Origin: Rhizobiaceae bacterium
GTDB lineage: Bacteria > Pseudomonadota > Alphaproteobacteria > Rhizobiales > Rhizobiaceae
NCBI GenBank assembly: GCA_905339215.1
Contig: CAJPFN010000053.1
Coordinates: 27,808-91,807 of the forward strand
Direction: 5' to 3'
Length of the DNA: 64,000 nucleotides
Every line of letters begins with the position of its first letter. The first letter of the stretch is position 1. A program made the translations under genes and the position numbers. Below are positions 55,312 through 62,133 of this stretch, piece after piece. The notes beneath the pieces are model-generated. The model was not told the origin of the DNA and did no database searches. It saw only the letters and a list, made by a program, of their open reading frames with translations.

Positions 55312-55578
55312 ATGATGAAAGACCCGCACTGGGGCGATGAGATGGCCGCTTCGGCCTGGAATCCCGACCGCATCACGGCCAGCCCCGCCGGGCAGATGGC
55401 CGCCGCCGCCGTGAAGGCGGCGCGGCCGAAAGCCGCGCTGTTCCCCGCGCCGGTTCAGCGCGCGGAGGTACGATATGAGCCTCTGCCGACCGGCGAGGTC
55501 ACCCCGCGCCGCCTGTCATGGGGGCAGTGGTATGTGGTCTTCTTTATCCTCGCGGTGATCTTCGGGGGGCGCTCGTGA
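55312..55578 (+). CDS. Small membrane-anchored protein
   Basis: This 88-residue protein is mostly disordered, then ends with one membrane segment (WGQWYVVFFILAVIFGG). AAGGAGG lies before the ATG at 55312. It is probably co-transcribed with the preceding membrane protein. Function unknown. Confidence 0.55.
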   Translation: MMKDPHWGDEMAASAWNPDRITASPAGQMAAAAVKAARPKAALFPAPVQRAEVRYEPLPTGEVTPRRLSWGQWYVVFFILAVIFGGRS

Positions 55579-55610
55579 ACGCACTGTCCCCGATACCCGA
55601 AGGCCGCCGC

Positions 55611-56525
55611 TCACGCGGCGGCCTCCTGGCGGCGGGAGAAGCCCGCGAGATAATCGGCCGCGCGCTGCGCGTGCGCGGCGGCGGCGAAGATGGCCCGCTT
55701 GTCCTCCTTCAGGACCGCGAGCCAGTGGCCGATATAGGCAGCATGGTCGTCGCGGTCTTCGAGCCGCAGGCCGAGATCCGCGCACAGGAACGCAGCGCCC
55801 AGCTCCGCAACCAGTTCCTCGCGGGCGTAGCCGTCATCGCCGAAGCGCTTGCGCCCGAAATCGCGGTCGAGCCTGTTCTGGTGCTTCGTCCAGTGCGTCG
55901 CCTCGTGCGCGAGCGTCGCGTAGTAGGACTGCGCGTCCCGGAAGGCCGCGAAGTCCGGCATCTGGATGTAGTCGAGCCCGGGGCTGTAGTAGGCGCAGTC
56001 GCCCCCATGGCGGATATCGGCGCGGGTCGCGGCGAAGAAGGCTTCAGCGTCGGCGATGCGCTCATCCGGGTTCCGGGTGCTCTCGGCCCGGGTGTAGAAG
56101 TGCCCCGGCAGGCCCTCGATCTGCTCGACGTTGAAGACGGTGTAGGCCTTCAGGAACGGGATGCTGCGGACGGCGTCATCACCCGTCGCCTCGTCGGTTT
56201 CGGTGCGGCTGATGCTGTTCGCATAGACCACCGGCGATCCCTTCTCGCCCTTGCGGACATGGCCGCCCAGTTCGATCGCCTGGCGGAAGGTCATCCAGAT
56301 CGGCGCCGTGTAATGCGCGCCCATCGCGGACGACCAGAGCGTCAGCACGTTGATGCCGCTATAGGGCTCGCCCGTGTGCCGCAGCGGGCGGGAGACATGG
56401 CCCGCCGCGTGGCTGGCGTTCCAGGGCTGGGTCCACGGCTTCACGCCGCGCTCCAGCGCTTCGACGACGCTGGCGGTGATGCGGCTGTAGATGTCCTGCC
56501 GCGGGGTTTCGTTGGTGTCCGACAT
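55611..56525 (-). CDS. ardC: ArdC-family antirestriction protein
   Basis: This 304-residue protein has an N-terminal ssDNA-binding ArdC domain (DIYSRITASVVEALERGVKPW, GINVLTLW, AIELGGHVRKGEKG) and a C-terminal zincin-like metalloprotease (LAHEATHWTKHQNRLDRDF with HEATH). ArdC protects incoming single strands from host nucleases and restriction. AAAGGAG stands 8 bases before the ATG, and a third copy of the shared leader lies upstream. Standard cargo of mobile elements. Confidence 0.87.
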   Translation of the reverse strand: MSDTNETPRQDIYSRITASVVEALERGVKPWTQPWNASHAAGHVSRPLRHTGEPYSGINVLTLWSSAMGAHYTAPIWMTFRQAIELGGHVRKGEKGSPVVYANSISRTETDEATGDDAVRSIPFLKAYTVFNVEQIEGLPGHFYTRAESTRNPDERIADAEAFFAATRADIRHGGDCAYYSPGLDYIQMPDFAAFRDAQSYYATLAHEATHWTKHQNRLDRDFGRKRFGDDGYAREELVAELGAAFLCADLGLRLEDRDDHAAYIGHWLAVLKEDKRAIFAAAAHAQRAADYLAGFSRRQEAAA

Positions 56526-56760
56526 GATCCTGCTCCTTTGCGCCGGGGTTTTCCGAAAGACGCGAGGGCAGGAGGCCGGGGGATTGAGCCGGACGGTCAG
56601 GCCCTAACACGGTCCCGGCGCGCAGCGGCGGGAGTGGTGCGGGCGGGGTTTGACGGGCCGGCGCCACCGGCCGGACGATCGCGTCAATCCTTGAGGAAGC
56701 CCGTCGCAGGGCAGCCCGTGACGGACACGAAAATCATCGCGGTGGCAGGGCATAGCCGCC
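56526..56760. promoter_or_regulatory. Shared leader copy 3, upstream of ardC
   Basis: On the plus strand: GGACGGTCA (56591-56599), AACACGGTCCCGGCGC (56606-56621), GGTGCGGGCGGGGTTTGACG (56636-56655), then GGGCCGGCGCCACCGGCC. These blocks match the leader of parB at 25968-26040 and less strictly that at 48606-48658. The coding parts downstream are unrelated. Confidence 0.6.
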
Positions 56761-56817
56761 GTGCCGCAATCAAAACACCCGGAGAAAGGCGGGCCGGATT
56801 GGCCCGGCGTGAGCGCC

Positions 56818-57312
56818 ATGAACGATGACATCCACCGTGACCTGATGCGCTATGATGACATCCACCGTGACCTGATGCGCTATGAGGAGATGGTCGGGCT
56901 TTGCAGCGGCAGCAACCTTGACGACCCGGACGAGGCTGCCCGCGACTTCGCCCGATACGGACAGGAGTATGGCGCTCCGGCGGACGCGGAAGGCCATCCC
57001 GCATACTCGCCGGCAAGGATCGTCCGGTTTCTAGTCGAGGTCTGCGGGCACAGCTACAACGACGCCCTGGCGGCGGTTGTCGAGGACATGCAGGGCTGGC
57101 TCTGCGCTCCAAGGGACGACCTGCCGAAGCCGAAGGACGAAGCCCGGGCAATGCGCGCGGCCAACCGCAACATCATCGAGGACCTTTTCGACCTGAAGGT
57201 CACACGGCTCGCGCGGGAGGGTGACAGGGAGGGCGTCGGTTATGCCTGGGATGTAACGCGAGAACTGATGGCACTGGAAGCGCCGGAGCGCCGCGCTAAA
57301 CCCGCTCGATGA
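56818..57312 (+). CDS. Uncharacterised protein with N-terminal tandem duplication
   Basis: This 164-residue acidic protein begins MNDDIHRDLMRYDDIHRDLM, where ten residues (DDIHRDLMRY) are repeated exactly because of a 30-base tandem duplication at 56824-56883. The rest (EVCGHSYNDALAAVVEDMQGW, KVTRLAREGDREGVGYAWDV) is helical and unknown. A GTG at 56761 is an alternative start. Its 3' end overlaps the GIY-YIG-like gene by 17 bases in opposite orientation. Confidence 0.6.
   Translation: MNDDIHRDLMRYDDIHRDLMRYEEMVGLCSGSNLDDPDEAARDFARYGQEYGAPADAEGHPAYSPARIVRFLVEVCGHSYNDALAAVVEDMQGWLCAPRDDLPKPKDEARAMRAANRNIIEDLFDLKVTRLAREGDREGVGYAWDVTRELMALEAPERRAKPAR
56824..56883 (+). repeat. Perfect 30-base tandem duplication
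   Basis: GATGACATCCACCGTGACCT plus ten further bases occurs twice back to back without a mismatch (56824-56853 and 56854-56883), keeping the reading frame. The lack of divergence implies a recent slip event or a mutable length switch. Confidence 0.8.
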
Positions 57313-58018
57313 GCGATTGCAGCACGTCGAGGAATGCCGGCTCATAGGTGTCCTCGACGTGACGTTGATTCCAGAGGCCGGACTGCCGGACGCGGGAGCG
57401 TCCGGAAAAGTGGCCCAGCCATGCGGATGACGGCGGGTCGATCGTTTCCCATGAATGGCAGCTCGTAAGCGCGATCGTGTTCCGCTCGATATAGCCGCGT
57501 AGCGAGTCCGGCCCCGGCTCGTCGTCGATGGCAAGCCGGAGAAACGGCAAGCGGGCAAGCCAGGTCGAAACCGCCGCCTCCACCGGGCCTTCTGACGAGG
57601 CGAGGTCCTGCCTATTTGCGGTGAGCGCCGCTGCCGCCTTGCCGATGTCCCCCTTCACGCCCCAGGACGCGCAAGCCGCGCAGTCGCCGCGCGCGATCAG
57701 CGCCTCGCCGACCAGAAGCCGGAAAATCGAGCCGCGATGATTGCCGCTGGCGCCGCCCGATCTGCCGGCGTGCTGGCGGAGCCTCTGATGCAATGTCGAA
57801 CGCGCGCCGCTCCCTAACGCGTGCGTGCCGATCCGGACCAGCCGGGGACCATCGCCACTGCCGCTGCGGTGCTCACCCGGCTCGAAGAAGAAATAGACTC
57901 CGCGCCGTGGCCAGCGCGAAGCGGTGCCGAGATCGTTCAGGTGCCTCTTGCCGCCGGATGCGGTCTCCAGCTGGTCAAGCAGTGCGTAGAGCCGCCTTGT
58001 GTCCTCCAGCCGGCTCAT
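57296..58018 (-). CDS. GIY-YIG-like candidate nuclease
   Basis: This 240-residue protein shows a GIY-YIG-type beginning: RGVYFFFEPGEHRSG, then RLVRIGTHALGSGARSTLHQRLRQHAG, GNHRGSIFRLLVGEAL. The Arg and distal acidic residues expected for the fold are plausibly present. The ATG at 58018 overlaps the stop of the upstream DUF6884-like gene (ATGA), so both are coupled. I recall such proteins paired with DUF6884; no function has been tested to my knowledge. Confidence 0.55.
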   Translation of the reverse strand: MSRLEDTRRLYALLDQLETASGGKRHLNDLGTASRWPRRGVYFFFEPGEHRSGSGDGPRLVRIGTHALGSGARSTLHQRLRQHAGRSGGASGNHRGSIFRLLVGEALIARGDCAACASWGVKGDIGKAAAALTANRQDLASSEGPVEAAVSTWLARLPFLRLAIDDEPGPDSLRGYIERNTIALTSCHSWETIDPPSSAWLGHFSGRSRVRQSGLWNQRHVEDTYEPAFLDVLQSLIERV

Positions 58019-58764
58019 GTGCGTGCCGACAGCCATGCGAGCTGCTCCCCGATCCGCAGGCCTTCCATCGGTAGTTCAATCTGGAAGCCGTCACGGGCAA
58101 GCGCCGGCGCGAGATGCTCGCGGTAGCGCTGCCCGGCCAGAAAGACGACCCGGGGCCTCCCCGCCAGAAGCGGCGCAAGCTGCGCTTGGACCATGGCAGC
58201 CCATTGGCGCCGTTCCTCGACAGGCATGGTATTCAGCGTGCGCTCGTAGGGGACGATCACGTCATCCGGGGGCACCACGCCATGCAGGGCCGAAAGGATG
58301 AACCATGGAGCGCTGCGCGCTTCGACAAAGGCGCGGGCTTTGACGAACCAGTCGGACTGATAAAGAAGCCGCGCGGGCGCGGGCTGGTCGCCTTTGCTGC
58401 TGACGCACGAAACCAGAAAGACGGCATCGGCATAGTCATTCGCTTCAAAGGCAACCGATCGCCCAACCGGACGGGCTTGCGGCGCCTGTTCCCGATGCCG
58501 CCGTGGCGCTTCCGCCGTCAGCGCAAACGTGAAAAAGACACTGGCCCCGAACTGCGGGCCGGTGACCGAAATGGTTGTGACGCCCGCCATGTCTTCGAAC
58601 TTGCTGCTGCGGAGGGCACTGCATACCGCCGGCATGGCGTTCACCAGGCCCATTTCGGCGTGAATGTCGCCCGCGCGAATCGTCACCGATTCGCTTCCGC
58701 CGCGTCGTGCAGAGGCGATATAGTTTTCATAGACATGGGTCCGGATGCGGTCGGCCTGGCTCAT
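58015..58764 (-). CDS. DUF6884-like protein
   Basis: This 249-residue protein has a helical N-terminal domain (VYENYIASARRGGSESVTIRAG) and a C-terminal DUF6884-type domain: VFLVSCVSSKGDQPAPARLLY, YQSDWFVKARAFVE, FILSALHGVVPPDDVIVPYE and RVVFLAGQRYREHL. These motifs resemble nucleotide-base-processing or nucleoside-deoxyribosyl-like folds (the SxSK and HG motifs), but activity is unproven. It is paired with a GIY-YIG-like gene beside the attachment site. Confidence 0.65.
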   Translation of the reverse strand: MSQADRIRTHVYENYIASARRGGSESVTIRAGDIHAEMGLVNAMPAVCSALRSSKFEDMAGVTTISVTGPQFGASVFFTFALTAEAPRRHREQAPQARPVGRSVAFEANDYADAVFLVSCVSSKGDQPAPARLLYQSDWFVKARAFVEARSAPWFILSALHGVVPPDDVIVPYERTLNTMPVEERRQWAAMVQAQLAPLLAGRPRVVFLAGQRYREHLAPALARDGFQIELPMEGLRIGEQLAWLSART

Positions 58765-58959
58765 ACTTCGACTATTCTGGTCGCGAATTGCTGCGAAACA
58801 CGGCCCGGGAATTTGCCACAAACGCGCCACAAGCCCAATCGGGCCGGCGCGGACTCGCAAGGATTTCTGCGGGTTTCAGGGGACCCGGATTTTGTGGCAA
58901 AAAGCACCCAAAATCCAGTTTTGTTTCCGTAGTATTTTGCTAAGTAAGTGATTTAAAAA
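58765..58959. other. Gene-free spacer between DUF6884-like gene and tRNA-Pro fragment
   Basis: These 195 bases contain no convincing gene. The right part (58930-58960) is AT-rich and may hold the region bound by the integrase. Confidence 0.4.
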
Positions 58960-59008
58960 TGGTCGGAGTGACAAGATTCGAACTTGCGACCCCTTGCACC
59001 CCATGCAA
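58960..59008 (-). other. 3' fragment of tRNA-Pro(GGG), attachment-site duplication
   Basis: Reading the minus strand: TTGC-ATGGGGT-GCAA anticodon arm (anticodon GGG, with U33 and G37), GGGGTC variable region, GCAAGTTCGAATCTTGT T-arm, CACTCCGACC and encoded CCA. The 5' half of the tRNA is missing. It follows 25 bases after the stop of a tyrosine integrase, the usual place for an attachment site formed by integration into a tRNA 3' end. The matching full tRNA-Pro is not in the window. Confidence 0.8.
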
Positions 59009-59033
59009 CAAAAGTCCAAGGTTTCCGCGGCTT

Positions 59034-60269
59034 CTAGCCTGCTCTCGCCACAGATTTGCCACAAGAAATACCGGAAACCTCACTGAGCAAGCCTATAGCT
59101 GATATTGTCTCACCTTTTTCATCCTCCAGCAAATGCCCGTACACGTTCAATGTCGTTTCGATGTTGGCATGACCCATCAAGGCCTGGATCTTCTTCAGGT
59201 TGATTTTTCGCTCGATCAGCATCGACGCGTAGAAATGCCTGAGATCGTAAGGCCTGTATTTCGGCTGAAGAACTGCCTCCCCATCCACAACGAGCGGCTT
59301 GCCATCGACTACAACAGGCACGACGAGTCCGGCTTCCTCGCATGCGGCATCAAACCCCCTGCGCTGCCAGTTGCGCCTGCATAGCCAGCCGCCATTGTCG
59401 GTGGTGAATATGAGATCGTGATCGTTCTTCACGCTGTGGTTCTCGATGTATTCCCGGAGGATTGAAACGGTCGCAGGGCTGAGTTCCACAAACCGCCGGC
59501 CCGAGGGGGTCTTGGTGACGGTTATCTCTGTCCCGCCACCCTCAACAGCACGGTCAACGAGGATGCCATTGTCGCGAAGCGCGCTGCGGGCCGCCGCAAT
59601 ATACTCCTGGGGCCGCATGCCGGAATCGACCGCAAGATACAGCATCGGACGATAGCGCCGCCATGTTTTGGCTGTCAGCTTGTTCGACGAGGCCGCGAGC
59701 CTGTCTGCTGCCGCCAGCAGCTCTGCAATTTCCCTCTTCGATGGAATGGATACCGGCGCCGCATAACGGGAGTCCGCGCGCACGCTGACGCCGATTGCGG
59801 GATTGTGGGATATGACGCCGCGTACGGTCATTTCCTTCATGACCGAGTGAAAGGTGGAGAGCACCTTGCTGGCAACGGCCCTACTATAGTCGCCCTGAAG
59901 CAGCCAGGAGCGGAACGCCACCACGTCAGGCGTAGTCAAGTGCGATAGCTCTTTCGGCCATGCGTAAGCCTTGATGATCTCGGCACGGTACTCGTAGTTC
60001 TTCAAGGTATATCGCGTAACCGGTTCGCGCCCGTTCAGGCCTTCCTTCTCGCAGGCGCGAAGCCAAAGGTCGGTGGCTTCAGAAACGGTTCGCGTTTCCG
60101 CCGGTGCCGGCCTTCCCGCGCGGATGATTTCTCCACTTTCACGGAACTGACGCGCCTCCTTCAGCGTGTCAAACGTCGCATACGCATAGCGAGACTTGGC
60201 TTCCGGGCTTGCGTATCTGACCTGGTAGGTTGTTCCTTTGCTGCCCGTGCGTTTCCTGATGTCTGCCAT
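59034..60269 (-). CDS. Tyrosine recombinase/integrase
   Basis: This 411-residue integrase has an N-terminal arm-binding domain, a core-binding SAM-like domain and catalytic residues Arg219 (DSGMRPQE), a candidate Lys253, Arg344 (YDLRHF), His367 (MGHANI) and Tyr377 (LNVYGHL). It should recombine the tRNA-Pro(GGG) attachment site lying just 3' of it. The promoter region (60270-60324) is AT-rich. Confidence 0.92.
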   Translation of the reverse strand: MADIRKRTGSKGTTYQVRYASPEAKSRYAYATFDTLKEARQFRESGEIIRAGRPAPAETRTVSEATDLWLRACEKEGLNGREPVTRYTLKNYEYRAEIIKAYAWPKELSHLTTPDVVAFRSWLLQGDYSRAVASKVLSTFHSVMKEMTVRGVISHNPAIGVSVRADSRYAAPVSIPSKREIAELLAAADRLAASSNKLTAKTWRRYRPMLYLAVDSGMRPQEYIAAARSALRDNGILVDRAVEGGGTEITVTKTPSGRRFVELSPATVSILREYIENHSVKNDHDLIFTTDNGGWLCRRNWQRRGFDAACEEAGLVVPVVVDGKPLVVDGEAVLQPKYRPYDLRHFYASMLIERKINLKKIQALMGHANIETTLNVYGHLLEDEKGETISAIGLLSEVSGISCGKSVARAG

Positions 60270-60324
60270 AAATCTGTGTAATGTTATTGGTTAGTGTTTA
60301 TAGAACAAAATAAGAACGAACCAG

Positions 60325-60567
60325 TCAACAGTTATTGTTAAAGTCCCCCATCGCTTTGTTTTGCAGATCGCTGTACACGGCGACCAATGTATTTTTCTCG
60401 ATCTTGAGGGTTCCTTCGACCGGATCGACGAAGAACGGCAGCTTGCGGTTCCCTTTCGCGTCGCGGTCGGCGGCGCGTTTCATCTGGCGCGGATTGAGGT
60501 CGATACCGATCTCGGCAAGGACCTGGCGGGCTTCCTCCAGCCCGATATAGCACGGCGGCAGTTTCAT
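60325..60567 (-). CDS. Small uncharacterised protein, possible recombination directionality factor
   Basis: This 80-residue protein (MKLPPCYIGLEEARQVLAEIG, then RQMKRAADRDAKGNRKLPFFV) has the size and position (upstream of int, same strand) of an excisionase and may have a winged-helix fold. No family is recognised, so the role is only inferred. Confidence 0.5.
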   Translation of the reverse strand: MKLPPCYIGLEEARQVLAEIGIDLNPRQMKRAADRDAKGNRKLPFFVDPVEGTLKIEKNTLVAVYSDLQNKAMGDFNNNC

Positions 60568-60601
60568 CCTGTCGCTCCCCCCTTCTTCTCTGTGCCCGCG
60601 G

Positions 60602-60817
60602 TCAGATGTTGTATTCCTCCGCCGCGGGGCGGTATGGCCCTTTCTTCGTCACCCGTGACACGACTCCTCCAAGGCTGTTGCGCGCAACAACCTTGTCGCC
60701 GAGTCCGTTCGTGGGGTTGATGAAGAGCGAAGCGCTCTGCGTGTGGCCGATGGCCAGCTCGTCTTCCAGTTCGCAGATGGCCTCGAAGAGGGCCTGGCGC
60801 ATCTGAGCGAGGGTCAT
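60602..60817 (-). CDS. Small conserved plasmid-type protein
   Basis: This protein of about 71 residues reads MTLAQMRQALFEAICELEDE, then ASLFINPTNGLGDKVVARNS and TKKGPYRPAAEEYNI. I know this type from alphaproteobacterial plasmids without a function. An open frame runs upstream to 60874 with further starts, so the N-terminus is uncertain. Confidence 0.5.
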   Translation of the reverse strand: MTLAQMRQALFEAICELEDELAIGHTQSASLFINPTNGLGDKVVARNSLGGVVSRVTKKGPYRPAAEEYNI

Positions 60818-61130
60818 CTCGCCGGTGATGCGGATCAAAATAGACACGACAATCATCCAAAGCATAATCAACAAAATATACTTTCAGTATAGCGCAGCCT
60901 TCGCGCCTCTTTCAACAAATCGCGGCTTTCAGCACGCCTTGCACGCGCGGGTTTCGGCAGCACGAGTTCGCCGCAGCGCCGGGTCCGTTCGCCGGGCTGG
61001 CGCTCCTGCGCGCCATCTCATTTCCCTTCTTCCCTTTCCGTCCGGCCGATCAGGGGCCTGCCGTGCCGATGATCCTGTGTGCGGGCCGAAGGCCCTGATC
61101 GTCGGGGCCGAAAACGGAAAGGAAAACGCG
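60818..61130. promoter_or_regulatory. Divergent spacer with TATACT-ttc-AGTATA palindrome
   Basis: This 313-base spacer separates minus- and plus-strand small genes. TATACT/AGTATA is a perfect 6-base inverted repeat at 60877-60891, placed like an operator. Further right is GC-rich with a GGAAAGGA site before 61131. No other gene is seen. Confidence 0.45.
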
Positions 61131-61319
61131 ATGTCCCGCATTCTCACCAACACCTGGCTCCAGTCCCGGACACTGCACGAACTCCATGTGCTGCGCGGCG
61201 AAACCCTGCGCGCGCTGGCGGCGGCGCGGCCCGGCTCGCCGGCCGCGCGCGACGCGGTCGCCAGCCTCGCGGCGGTGGACCGGATGATCCGGCTCCGCAC
61301 GCCGGGGCTGCGGCCCTGA
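61131..61319 (+). CDS. Small uncharacterised protein
   Basis: This 62-residue helical protein (MSRILTNTWLQSRTLHELHVL) has AAAGGAAAACGCG before its ATG. It starts a co-directional run of small genes leading to the serine recombinase, so it may be part of its operon. Function unknown. Confidence 0.55.
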   Translation: MSRILTNTWLQSRTLHELHVLRGETLRALAAARPGSPAARDAVASLAAVDRMIRLRTPGLRP

Positions 61320-61406
61320 AGGCCGGCGACCACGCGGTTTCCGCGCGGAAACGCGGCGCCGCGAACCGCCATCTGTGCGGCAGACGCTCAAGCGACGGAG
61401 GCTGCC

Positions 61407-61796
61407 GTGACTCATCCCCTGCCGGAAGTCCATACCTTCATGCACCGGCACATCATCTTCGAGGTCCGCCGGAACTTCGTGCCTGAGCCGCACGAGGGCG
61501 AGCGCAATTTCATCGCGATAGTCTCGCGGCTGGCCTACAGCTGCAACGCGATGCCGGACCACCGGTGCATCGCGCCCGAAGGCGAACGCGAAGCGTTCGC
61601 GGCACTGCTGAAGCGCGAGCGGCTCAGCCGCCGGCAGGTCCGCCTCGCTCATATCTACCGCGCGTTTCTCTACGCGCTGGCCGCCGACCACCGGCGCCGG
61701 ATGGAGCCCTATTACGAGGAATTCAGATCGCGCCGCCTCGATCCCGGCGGCGGGATGCGCCACCCCGACGACTGGGACGAGGACGGCGACTGGTAG
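61407..61796 (+). CDS. Uncharacterised protein in the recombinase operon
   Basis: This 129-residue protein starts at GTG 61407 with GGAGG five bases upstream (fMTHPLPEVHTF). It is helical and basic-acidic mixed (RLSRRQVRLAHIYRAFLYAL) with an acidic tail. No family recognised. Confidence 0.55.
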   Translation: MTHPLPEVHTFMHRHIIFEVRRNFVPEPHEGERNFIAIVSRLAYSCNAMPDHRCIAPEGEREAFAALLKRERLSRRQVRLAHIYRAFLYALAADHRRRMEPYYEEFRSRRLDPGGGMRHPDDWDEDGDW

Positions 61797-61839
61797 CCGT
61801 CCTCATGTTCACCACCCCTAAAGATCAAGGACTCCTCCG

Positions 61840-62133
61840 ATGCGCGGCCGCACGCCCGGCCATCGCGAACGCCTGCCCGTTGCGGCCGCCGCCGGCGACC
61901 GCAACGACGGCGGCTGGAGGATCGTCAGCGATCTGTCCCCCGACCTGCCAGTTCTCGATGCCGAGCTGGATGCAGTCGAAGCCTTCCTGGCGGAAGCTTT
62001 GCGCGCTGTCTTGGCGGGCGACATTCGCCGCGAAAATCCGCGTATTTCCGGCGCTTTGAGGCGCTCCGACTCGGAAGTGCCGCAAAGTCCTGAAACACTC
62101 CGGCGTCGCGCGCGCGTGCTGGAGGGGTCATGA
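61840..62133 (+). CDS. Uncharacterised protein coupled to serine recombinase
   Basis: This 97-residue protein has AAGGA upstream of ATG 61840; its stop overlaps the recombinase start (ATGA). The middle (WRIVSDLSPDLPVLDAELDAVE, FLAEALRAVLAGD) is helical and acidic. As a gene coupled to a large serine recombinase it is a candidate directionality factor, which is only inferred. Confidence 0.55.
   Translation: MRGRTPGHRERLPVAAAAGDRNDGGWRIVSDLSPDLPVLDAELDAVEAFLAEALRAVLAGDIRRENPRISGALRRSDSEVPQSPETLRRRARVLEGS

Noticed and set aside
58960..59008. A complete tRNA-Pro gene.
   Set aside because: Only the 3' 49 nt fit; the sequence upstream of the anticodon arm does not form an acceptor or D arm.
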